Position numbers and translations under genes: made by a program. This document shows positions 7,331 through 14,024 of a DNA stretch of 18,484 nucleotides, in pieces; within the stretch, counting starts at the first letter, position 1, and each line of letters opens with the position of its first letter. This DNA comes from Chloroflexota bacterium (GTDB lineage: Bacteria > Chloroflexota > Anaerolineae > Anaerolineales > JACQED01): the NCBI GenBank assembly GCA_016200785.1, contig JACQED010000381.1, forward strand, positions 1 through 18,484. The letters are read 5' to 3'. The notes below the pieces were generated by a model. The model was not told the DNA's origin, did no database searches, and saw only the letters and a list, made by a program, of their open reading frames with translations.

Positions 7331-9177
7331 TACGAGGCGGTTTCTTTGGCGACCAGCCGTTTGTGGGTCGCGCGCATGCAGGTGTCCATGACGACCTCCA
7401 GCCCGGCGTTTCGAGCCGTCGCGGCGGCGGCTTCGTTGACGATCCCCTCCTGCATCCAGACGGTGCGCGCGCCGATCCGGATCGCCTGATCTACGATGGG
7501 AGGCACGGTCTCGCCGGGGCGGAATATCAAAACGGTGTCCACCGGCTTCGGCGTGGAGAGCAGATCGGCGTAGGCTTTTTCTCCGAGCGCCTCCGTCATG
7601 TTCGGATTGACCGGCAGGATGCGGTAGCCCTTCGACTGGAGGTAGGCGGGCACCGTGTGGGCCGGCAGGTCCGGGTTGCTGGAGATGCCGACCACGGCAA
7701 TGTTCTGCGCCGCCTCGATGAGTTGCTTGAGTTTCGTGTCGTCTGGCCGCTCGATGGCAGCTATTGCCGACGGCTTTGAGTCGGCGGCGTCAAAATTGAT
7801 CGGGAGTTCCACGACAAAGCGCGTCTGCCCCGGCTGAGAGAACACTTTGATCGAGCCGTGATGCTTTTCGACAACGATGTTGTAGCTGATGTTCAGGCCG
7901 AGGCCAGTGCCCTTGCCGGGCGGCTTGGTGGTGAAGAACGGATCGAACACGCGCGCCCGGACGGCCTCGGGCATGCCGGGACCGTTGTCTTCGATCTCGA
8001 CGACCAAGTTCCCGTTGTTGCGGCGGGTGCGCAGAGTCAGTTCGCCCTTCCCCTGCATGGCGTCAATCGCATTGTCAATGATGTTCGTCCACACTTGATT
8101 GAGTTCGCTGCCGTAGGCCTGAATGTAAGGCAAGTCCCCGGCATATTCGCGCTGCACGTTTACCCCGACCTTGAGTTTGCTGCGCAACATGACTAGAGTA
8201 TTGTCCAGCCCCTCGTGGATGTCCACCGCCTGCACCGGGGCCTGATCCAGATACACGTACGTTTTGAGCGACTTGACGATTTCCGAGATGCGGCTGGTGC
8301 CTTGAAAGATCTCTTCGAGTAGACTGTACACCTGGTAAGTCCCGTTGAGCCAGGCAATCACGGCCGGCAGTTGCTCGGAGTTGAATTTCGCCTCCAGCGC
8401 GGTCAGTTCGCTTGGCTCATAGCCGACGTTGACGAGTGTCGGCGCGATCTCCCAGGCGTTTTCGACGCTGTGCTCGTCCAACCAACTTTCCAATTCGGAT
8501 TCCCGGTCGCTACGGGCGAGGGTGTCGAGGTCGGCGGGGCGCCGCGCGTGTTCCTGAACGCGCCCGTCAAGCTCCACGAGCGCCTCCACCTGCGCCGGGG
8601 CCAGCCCCAGCGTGTTGAGGTGGAGATAAGTCTTCTGCATGTTGGCGAACGCCGCGCGCAAGTGGCCGGCCCCGCGCTGGGCGGCCGCCGCCGGGTTGTT
8701 GAGCTCGTGGGCCACGCCCGCCGACAGCGTGCCCAACTGCGCCATCTTTTCACTTTGGCGCACCATGGCCTCGGTCGCACGCCAGCGGCCCGTCACCGTG
8801 TGGAGCATGATGCGCGCCGCCGAGGTGCTGGTGTTCATCAGATCGTCAAATTGCTCGTGGCCGATGGTCAGCAGAAGGCAATCGGTCTTGGCGCGCAGGG
8901 TGGCGGTGCGCGGTGTGTCCTCCAACAGCGCCATCTCGCCGATGACTTCACTCTCGTGGGCGACTCGCAAAAGCACTTCGCGCCCGCCGGAGGTCTTGAG
9001 GATTTCAAGATCGCCCTTCTGGATCACGTACGCCCGGTCGGCAGAGTCGCCCTCATTGAACAGCACTTCGCCCGCCGGCAGTTGGATCTCCTCGATCCCC
9101 TGGCAAAGACGATCCAAATCGCTGTCCGGAAGATCGGCAAAGAACGGAACTTTTCTCAAGAATTCAAAACTGGACAT
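7330..9177 (-). CDS. Hybrid histidine kinase: cyclic-nucleotide-binding domain, kinase core, CoA-binding domain
   Basis: The start at 9177 is set by AGGTG six bases upstream and a promoter just before it; the product has 615 residues. Residues 5-125 form a cyclic-nucleotide-binding domain with the phosphate cassette GEMALLEDTPRTATLRA (Gly80, Glu81, Arg90, Thr91). Residues 143-165 carry the phosphorylated-His box (GTLSAGVAHELNNP, His157). Roughly 110 residues separate it from the second dimerisation helix (SRISEIVKSLKTYV), longer than in common kinases. The ATPase part has NQVWTNIIDNAIDAM, DNGPGMP, FDPFFTTK and GKGTGLGLN. The last ~130 residues form a YccU-like CoA-binding Rossmann domain (IAVVGISSNP, LPVNPN, VWMQEGIVNE, VVMDTC). 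There is no membrane segment, so it is cytosolic. It is convergent with B and divergent from C, amid cyclase genes, so cyclic-nucleotide control is a natural inference. A cognate response regulator is not identified. Confidence 0.88.
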   Translation of the reverse strand: MSSFEFLRKVPFFADLPDSDLDRLCQGIEEIQLPAGEVLFNEGDSADRAYVIQKGDLEILKTSGGREVLLRVAHESEVIGEMALLEDTPRTATLRAKTDCLLLTIGHEQFDDLMNTSTSAARIMLHTVTGRWRATEAMVRQSEKMAQLGTLSAGVAHELNNPAAAAQRGAGHLRAAFANMQKTYLHLNTLGLAPAQVEALVELDGRVQEHARRPADLDTLARSDRESELESWLDEHSVENAWEIAPTLVNVGYEPSELTALEAKFNSEQLPAVIAWLNGTYQVYSLLEEIFQGTSRISEIVKSLKTYVYLDQAPVQAVDIHEGLDNTLVMLRSKLKVGVNVQREYAGDLPYIQAYGSELNQVWTNIIDNAIDAMQGKGELTLRTRRNNGNLVVEIEDNGPGMPEAVRARVFDPFFTTKPPGKGTGLGLNISYNIVVEKHHGSIKVFSQPGQTRFVVELPINFDAADSKPSAIAAIERPDDTKLKQLIEAAQNIAVVGISSNPDLPAHTVPAYLQSKGYRILPVNPNMTEALGEKAYADLLSTPKPVDTVLIFRPGETVPPIVDQAIRIGARTVWMQEGIVNEAAAATARNAGLEVVMDTCMRATHKRLVAKETAS

Positions 9178-9193
9178 GGTTTCACCTATTTCA

Positions 9194-9222
9194 AGAATAT
9201 ATGCGTCGGGCTTCAAAGTCAA
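9194..9222 (-). promoter_or_regulatory. Promoter of the hybrid histidine kinase
   Basis: On the minus strand TTGACT (9222-9217) and TATTCT (9199-9194) are separated by exactly 17 bases, a good housekeeping-sigma match. The expected start leaves a very short leader containing the ribosome site AGGTG before the ATG at 9177. Confidence 0.65.
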
Positions 9223-9371
9223 GCGCCTCTCCATGGAAAAACTGCGGCGACCTGTGGCGGGCTGGCGCATAAATGCTATACTGATGCTCCGCACATGTTC
9301 ATCCCATTGACGCGATCGAGGTAAGGTGACGCGATAATCTTCTCTCACTCTGTCACGTCTTCTCAACCATC

Positions 9372-11195
9372 ATGACGATCACCGCCCCACTCCGCCGCCT
9401 CGAATCCTCCGGCCTCATTCGCCTCGCCCAGGCGCAGCCCGAACTCGAATACCTCTTCCGGCACGCGCTGGTGCAGGAGGCCGCGTACCACTCCCTCGTC
9501 AAGCAGGATCGGAAGTATCTCCACCTCGCCGTCGGCGAGGCGATTGAGCGCACCCACCCCGATCGATTGGAGGAATTGGCGCCGCTCCTGGGCCACCACT
9601 TCTACGAGGCCGGCGACGACGCGCGCGCCCTCGAATACTTCACGCTGGCCGGCGATGCCGCCGCACGCGTTTACGCCAACGTCGAGGCGGTGATGCACTA
9701 CGCTCGCGCGCTAGAAGTCGCTCGTCGCCTTCCGGTGGACAACCGGCAGCTGATGCGCCTATACACCCGCCGGGGCCGTGCCCTCGAATTGAACGGAGAC
9801 TACGACCTGGCCCTGGTCAACTATCGTGAAATGGAAGCCACTGCGCTCGAGTGCGGCGACCGCGCGCTCGAACTGGCGGCGCTCATGGCCCGCGCCACGC
9901 TCCGCTCCGGACCGATGGTCGCCCGCGACCCGGCGCGCGGGCAGGCCCTCTCGGAAAAGGCCCTCGGCCTCGCGCGCGAACTCGGCGATCGCGCAGCCGA
10001 AGCGAAGATTCTTTGGAACCTCATGTTGCTTCATAAGTTCCTCAGCCACCTTCAGGAAACCGTGGAGTACGGCGAGCAGTCGGTGGCGCTGGCGCGTGAG
10101 CTCGGCCTGCGCGAGCAATTGGCCTTTACGCTGAATGACATCTATCTCAACTACGTCGCCGTCGGCCAATTGGAGCGCGGCCGGGCGGCGCTGAGCGAAG
10201 CCCGCGAACTCTGGCGCGAACTCGGCAACCTGCCCATGTTGACCGACAATCTCTCCGGCACTTCCGGCCTGCACATGATGGCCGGCGAATACAATCAGTC
10301 GCTGGCCGTGTCAGAAGAGGCCCACCGACTCAGCCACGAGATCGGCAACCTGTGGGGCCAGTCGTATTCCCTGTACTGGGTGGGACTCGTCCATGCCGAG
10401 TGGGGCGAACCGGATCGAGCCATCGAGGCCATGGAAGAATGCATCCACTTGGGCGAAGCGGCCGGCTTCGTGCACCCGATGGTGGAGGTTCGTTGTGATC
10501 TGGCATGGGTGTACGCCGGTCTGGGCGAAGTCAATCACTCTCTGGAATTGACTCGAGCCGCGCTGGCCAAGGCCGACGAGCTGCTCCCCAACTGGCGCCC
10601 CATGTGCCTCGCGACGCTCGCGGCAGTCTACCTCCTGCGCGGCGACCTCGCCGCCGCCGAGGCGGCCATGATCGGCGCCTATCCTGACATCGAGAAGATC
10701 AGCCTGCTGCCCCACGCGATCGCTTTGATCCGGCTGGCGGACAGCGAATTGGCGCTCGCCAAACGCGAATATGATCGCGTGCTCACTCTGATGGACGAAC
10801 TCGCCGCCAAACTTCGCGCGCTCGGCATGCGGCCCTTTCTCGCCGACGCCTACTATCAAAAGGGCCGGGCGCTCCTGACTCAGGGCCGCTACGACGAGGC
10901 TGGCGAGGTCTTGCAAGAGGGGCGCCTTCTCGCTCAATCTCTGGGTTCGCGCCGTTCGCTGTGGCCGATCCTCTTCGCCCTGAGCCAGATCGCCGCCGAG
11001 CGCGGGAACGAGGCCGAAGCGCAATCCCTGCGCCGCGAGGCGTGCGAGGTCGTCGAATACATCGCCGCCCACACGCCGACGCCCGAGTTGCGCGAGTCTT
11101 TTCTGAGTCTGCCTGAAGTGAGTCATGTGATAAATGCAGGAGTTACGCACTTGCGTCAGAGTCGAGGGCCTCTTAATCACGAATGGCACGAATGA
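9372..11195 (+). CDS. Paralogue C: TPR half only, lacking zinc ribbon, cyclase and NTPase
   Basis: The ATG at 9372 opens 607 residues that align with B from its joint region onward. The first residues, ITAPLRRLESSGLIRLAQ then LEYLFRHALVQEAAY, correspond to the winged-helix-like segment immediately after the point where A stops. About ten TPR-like units follow, for example ALEYFTLAGDAAARVYANVE and DRAIEAMEECIHLGEAAGFV. The shared tail (EVVEYIAAHTPTPELRESFL, LPEVSHV) is present, then 20 odd residues encoded by an inserted repeat element. The frame is intact for 1.8 kb, unlike B. No ribosome site lies before the ATG; an extended -10 (TGCTATACT, 9274-9282) is the only promoter hint. It may be a truncated relic or a free TPR partner for a cyclase-NTPase protein. 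Bases 9441-9481 are identical to 11435-11475 in D, suggesting recent duplication or gene conversion. Confidence 0.75.
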   Translation: MTITAPLRRLESSGLIRLAQAQPELEYLFRHALVQEAAYHSLVKQDRKYLHLAVGEAIERTHPDRLEELAPLLGHHFYEAGDDARALEYFTLAGDAAARVYANVEAVMHYARALEVARRLPVDNRQLMRLYTRRGRALELNGDYDLALVNYREMEATALECGDRALELAALMARATLRSGPMVARDPARGQALSEKALGLARELGDRAAEAKILWNLMLLHKFLSHLQETVEYGEQSVALARELGLREQLAFTLNDIYLNYVAVGQLERGRAALSEARELWRELGNLPMLTDNLSGTSGLHMMAGEYNQSLAVSEEAHRLSHEIGNLWGQSYSLYWVGLVHAEWGEPDRAIEAMEECIHLGEAAGFVHPMVEVRCDLAWVYAGLGEVNHSLELTRAALAKADELLPNWRPMCLATLAAVYLLRGDLAAAEAAMIGAYPDIEKISLLPHAIALIRLADSELALAKREYDRVLTLMDELAAKLRALGMRPFLADAYYQKGRALLTQGRYDEAGEVLQEGRLLAQSLGSRRSLWPILFALSQIAAERGNEAEAQSLRREACEVVEYIAAHTPTPELRESFLSLPEVSHVINAGVTHLRQSRGPLNHEWHE

Positions 11196-11279
11196 ACGAA
11201 TGACACGAATGTTATTATTCGTGATATTCGCCTATTCGTGTCATTCGTGATTTTCCGACAGTCCAACTGCGTAAGTCGT
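11138..11279. repeat. MITE-like nested palindromic element at the 3' end of paralogue C
   Basis: The ends are imperfect inverted repeats: AGGAGTTACGCACTTG (11138-11153) against CAACTGCGTAAGTCGT (11264-11279), 13 of 16 matching. Inside is a second long palindrome with 36-base arms (11175-11210 and 11217-11252), a 6-base loop and few mismatches, built of CACGAAT/ATTCGTG units. The element has no room for a transposase. It covers the last codons of C and supplies its stop (11193-11195), so it inserted just after the conserved LPEVSHV. A partial second copy lies at 1-81. Its form fits a non-autonomous element or REP-type hairpin. Confidence 0.65.
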
Positions 11280-11333
11280 AAAATGATTAGGCGACCGGAT
11301 GACGCGCTGAACCGACGTCACCCCTTCGCCCTT

Positions 11334-11352
11334 TCACCTTGTCACCTTGTCA
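11334..11352. repeat. Octamer tandem repeat TCACCTTG upstream of paralogue D
   Basis: Two full copies of TCACCTTG and a partial third (TCA) lie in tandem, flanked by further CACC-type units (GTCACCCC at 11317, TTTTCACC at 11354). The complement reads CAAGGTGA, related to the GGTGAC units at the breaks in A and B. It lies about 17 bases before D's start, exactly where D has lost its front half. Confidence 0.6.
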
Positions 11353-11368
11353 GTTTTCACCGAGTGTC

Positions 11369-13156
11369 ATGATAGGCGACCAACTCCGCATCCTCGAATC
11401 CTACGGCCTCGTCCGCCTCGCTCAATCGGAGCCGGAACTCGAATACCTCTTCCGGCACGCGCTGGTGCAGGAGGCGGCTTACGGCTCGCTGGTGAAGGCC
11501 GACCGGCGCGGACTGCACCTCGCGGTGGGCGAGACGCTGGAGCGTTTGTACCCCGACCGGCTCACCTCGCAGGAACTCGCGCCTGTGCTGGCCCGTCACT
11601 TTTACGGCGGCGGCGACGATGAGCGCGCGCTGAAATACTTCACGCAGGCCGGCGACGCCGCCGCGCGGGTGTATGCCAACGTCGAAGTCGTGATGCATTA
11701 CTCCCGCGCGCTGGAGGTCGCCCGGCTTCTTGGCGCGGACGGCGAACACATCATTCACCTTTACGCCGGCCTCGGCCGCGCGCTGGAACTGAAAGCCGAA
11801 TACCACAAGGCCCTGCGCGCCTACGGCGAAATGGAAGAACTGGCCCGAGAACGCGCCGACCGGGCGATGGCACTGGAGGCGCTGTTGGCCCGCGCCAAAA
11901 TCCACGCCACGCCCAACCTCGTGCAAGACCCGGCGCGGGCGCAGACGCTGTTGCGACAAGCGCTCGACCTCGCCCTTGAACTCGGCGACCGCGCGGCCGA
12001 GGCCAAAATACTTTGGAACCTGATGATCCTGATCGTGTTCGGCGGCGGCGACGAGCGCCAGGCTGCGGCTTACGGCGAACGGTCATTGGCCGTCGCGCGC
12101 GAATTCAATTTGCGCGAGCAGCTCGCCTTCACACTGAACGACATCTACTATGCCTACTCGGAGACCGGCGACGTCGAGCGCGCCCGAGCCGCACACGCCG
12201 AGGCCCGCGAACTGTGGCGCGAATTCGGCAACCTGCCCATGCTCGCCGACAATCTCTTTCTCTCCTCGGTCGGCGCCTTTTACGGCGGAGATTTCGCGCA
12301 GGCGCTGGCGTTTTCGGAGGAAGCCTCGCGCATCGCCACCTCGATCGGCAACGACTGGGGCAGGGTGAACGGCCCGTTCATCACCGGCTTGTGCTACATC
12401 GAGCGCGGCGAGCCGGACCGGGGCATCGCCATCACCGAAGAGGCCATCGCCCTCGGCGAATCGATCGGCCACGTGCAGGCGCTGACCGCCACCCGCGCCG
12501 AACTGGCGCGGGCCTACGCCTCGCTCGGCGCGATCCGGCGCGGACTCGCATTGGCCCGCGTGGCGCGCGCCGAAGCCGAGAGAATTTTCCAGCGCGCGCT
12601 GCCGTGGACGTTGGCGCACCTCGCCCGCCTGTGCCTCTTAAGCGGTGACCTCGCCGAAGCCGAGGCCGCGCTGGCCGAACTCCGAAACTATCCGGATCTC
12701 ATGCGGCAGTTGAGTTTCTTTCCGCCGGCCTGGGCGAACGCGGCCCTCGCCGAAGGCGAATATGCGCTGATGAAAGGAGATCAGGCTCGCGCCATCGCGG
12801 CGATGGACGCGCTCTATCGCAATCTGCGGCGCAGCGGCGTGCGCCTCTTCATCCCGGATGCCTTGCGCCTCAAAGCCCAAGCCCTGCTGGCGTTGGGCCG
12901 CCTTGACGAGGCGTGCGGCGGCCTGCAAGAAGGCCGCGCCGAAGCCGAGGCGTTGGAATCACGCCGCAGTCTGTGGCTCCTCCTCGCCAGCCTCGCCGAG
13001 GTCGAGGCCCGGCGCGGTAATGACGCCGAAGCCCACGCCCTGCGCCGTCGCGCGAGCGAGATCGTCAATTTCATCGCCGGTCACATTGCAACGCCGGAGT
13101 TGCGCGAATCGTTTCTGGCTTTGCCGGATGTGAGAGAAGTGCAACGCGAAACGTGA
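11369..13156 (+). CDS. Paralogue D: TPR half only, lacking zinc ribbon, cyclase and NTPase
   Basis: I start at the ATG at 11369 (MIGDQLRILESYGLVRL); a TTG at 11339 would add ten residues from the repeat tract. The 595 residues align along their whole length with C and the back half of B: joint segment (LEYLFRHALVQEAAYGSLV), then about ten TPR-like units (ALKYFTQAGDAAARVYANVE, ALRLKAQALLALGRLDEACG), ending with EIVNFIAGHIATPELRESFL and LPDVREVQRET. The frame is intact. As in C, the start lies at the protein position where A's front half ends, and there is no clear ribosome site or promoter. It follows C in the same orientation, 173 bases after C's stop. Either a 5'-truncated relic or a stand-alone scaffold; sequence alone does not decide. 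Confidence 0.75.
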   Translation: MIGDQLRILESYGLVRLAQSEPELEYLFRHALVQEAAYGSLVKADRRGLHLAVGETLERLYPDRLTSQELAPVLARHFYGGGDDERALKYFTQAGDAAARVYANVEVVMHYSRALEVARLLGADGEHIIHLYAGLGRALELKAEYHKALRAYGEMEELARERADRAMALEALLARAKIHATPNLVQDPARAQTLLRQALDLALELGDRAAEAKILWNLMILIVFGGGDERQAAAYGERSLAVAREFNLREQLAFTLNDIYYAYSETGDVERARAAHAEARELWREFGNLPMLADNLFLSSVGAFYGGDFAQALAFSEEASRIATSIGNDWGRVNGPFITGLCYIERGEPDRGIAITEEAIALGESIGHVQALTATRAELARAYASLGAIRRGLALARVARAEAERIFQRALPWTLAHLARLCLLSGDLAEAEAALAELRNYPDLMRQLSFFPPAWANAALAEGEYALMKGDQARAIAAMDALYRNLRRSGVRLFIPDALRLKAQALLALGRLDEACGGLQEGRAEAEALESRRSLWLLLASLAEVEARRGNDAEAHALRRRASEIVNFIAGHIATPELRESFLALPDVREVQRET

Positions 13157-13193
13157 AATCACGCTTCAGGCTTTCGGCAGTACGCCGCACCCG

Positions 13194-13222
13194 TTTTCGT
13201 TCCGGCCTAATTCGGCTATCAT
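13194..13222 (+). promoter_or_regulatory. Weak putative promoter before the receiver-domain gene
   Basis: TATCAT (13217-13222) lies seven bases before the GTG at 13229, with TTTTCG (13194-13199) 17 bases upstream as a poor -35. If used, the transcript would be essentially leaderless. This agrees with the absence of a ribosome site and with the similar layout at 14880-14918. Confidence 0.35.
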
Positions 13223-13228
13223 CTGCCT

Positions 13229-13542
13229 GTGTCCAAAATTCTGTTGATTGACGACGAAACGGACTTCCGCGACGTGCTCCAGCGCGAATTTGCCGACCTC
13301 GGCTATCAGGCCCTCGTCGCGCCGGATGGCGTGCGCGGCCTGCAGATGGTCATGGACGCGCCGATCGACGTCGTCGTCCTCGACCTGAACATGCCGCATC
13401 GAGACGGCATGGAAACCCTGCGCCTGATCCGCGCGGTGAAGCCGGAGGCCCGGGTGATCGTCCTCACCGCGCTGATGGACGACGCGGCGCAGGTCGAAGC
13501 GCGCCAACTGGGAGTCACGGACATCATGTTCAAGCCGGTCAG
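13229..13542 (+). pseudogene. Response-regulator receiver domain, truncated and fused by deletion
   Basis: From the GTG at 13229 the frame encodes a nearly complete receiver domain: acidic pair Asp8/Asp9 (LLIDDE), phospho-acceptor Asp52 (VVVLDLNMP), Thr80 and Lys102-Pro103 (MFKPVS). Receiver domains accept phosphate from a histidine kinase. Homology stops right after Lys-Pro, before the last helix, where sequence from the end of a histidine kinase begins in other frames. The receiver frame stays open to 14563, but everything after about 13542 is an out-of-frame shadow of other features. A translated product would carry more than 300 meaningless residues. Every phosphorylation residue is intact, so the break is probably recent. 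It lies 72 bases after paralogue D. Confidence 0.75.
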
Positions 13543-13709
13543 TTCGACCCATTCTTCACCACAAGGAGATCGGCAAAGGCACCGGCCTGGGCCTGTCGAT
13601 CGTCGCCGGCATTGTGCGCGCCCACAGTGGAACGGTGAAAGCCCGCAACCGATGGCCGGCTCGCGGTTCAGTGCTCACCGTCACATTGCCCGTGGAGCAG
13701 TCGGCGTAA
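13543..13709 (+). pseudogene. C-terminal remnant of a histidine kinase
   Basis: FDPFFTT (from 13543) and KEIGKGTGLGLSIVAGIVRA (from 13563), ending LTVTLPVEQSA and TAA (13707-13709), are the F and G2 boxes and last strand of a histidine kinase ATPase domain. The two pieces are in different frames; one base is missing in the ACC-ACC-AAG region near 13561. Only about 55 residues survive. It is not part of the kinase at 7330-9177, whose own version reads FDPFFTTKPPGKGTGLGLNI. An ancestral kinase gene downstream of the receiver gene lost everything but this end in the deletion that joined them. Confidence 0.75.
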
Positions 13710-13727
13710 CCGGTGCCCTGAAATTGC

Positions 13728-13756
13728 TTGACGCATCCATACGACTGCGCTACAAT
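13728..13756 (+). promoter_or_regulatory. Promoter of the 65-residue membrane protein
   Basis: TTGACG (13728-13733) and TACAAT (13751-13756) are separated by exactly 17 bases. The expected start, near 13763, leaves a leader of about 65 bases before the ATG at 13827. Confidence 0.7.
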
Positions 13757-13826
13757 CGCGCCGCAACCTCGCCACGAACGACACGCAAGAGAAAGTTCAT
13801 ATCCTCAAAGACCTCAGGAGGGGTTC

Positions 13827-14024
13827 ATGCTCGCCAAGCGCATCGCTCTATTCGTAATGTCAATTCTGATCGGCCTGGCCGGGACAACCGGGACTCTGCT
13901 TATTTTCAACGTGGACCCCAAGCATTTTGCCTGGAGCAACACAGCCCTGTTGTTCGTTGCCTACGGCGTCTTCGCCGGCGTCTGGCTCGACTACTTCCTC
14001 GGCACCGATCTGATGAAGTCGTAA
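13827..14024 (+). CDS. Small membrane protein (65 aa), unknown function
   Basis: The ATG at 13827 has a strong ribosome site (AGGAGGGG, about 13815-13823). The product has two hydrophobic helices, about residues 6-26 (IALFVMSILIGLAGTTGTLL) and 41-60 (NTALLFVAYGVFAGVWLDYF), and a short polar tail ending DLMKS. I do not recognise a family. The gene is a complete single-gene unit: consensus promoter upstream, ribosome site, and intrinsic terminator from 25 bases after the stop. Its 3' end overlaps the C-terminal codons of the convergent minus-strand gene by 34 bases. Confidence 0.75.
   Translation: MLAKRIALFVMSILIGLAGTTGTLLIFNVDPKHFAWSNTALLFVAYGVFAGVWLDYFLGTDLMKS

Noticed and set aside
7330..9366. 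Longer start of the hybrid kinase at 9366
   Set aside because: The extra 63 residues are translated from the promoter and leader. The start at 9177 has AGGTG at good spacing and begins at the nucleotide-binding domain.
10311..11189. 292-codon minus-strand frame opposite paralogue C
   Set aside because: Shadow of the TPR gene; no motif, and it begins inside the palindromic element.
2988..11371. Programmed inversion switching TPR halves onto A's cyclase-NTPase front
   Set aside because: A, C and D all point the same way, so inverting between opposed tracts would not join A's front to C's or D's back. No invertase gene or precise long inverted repeat was seen.
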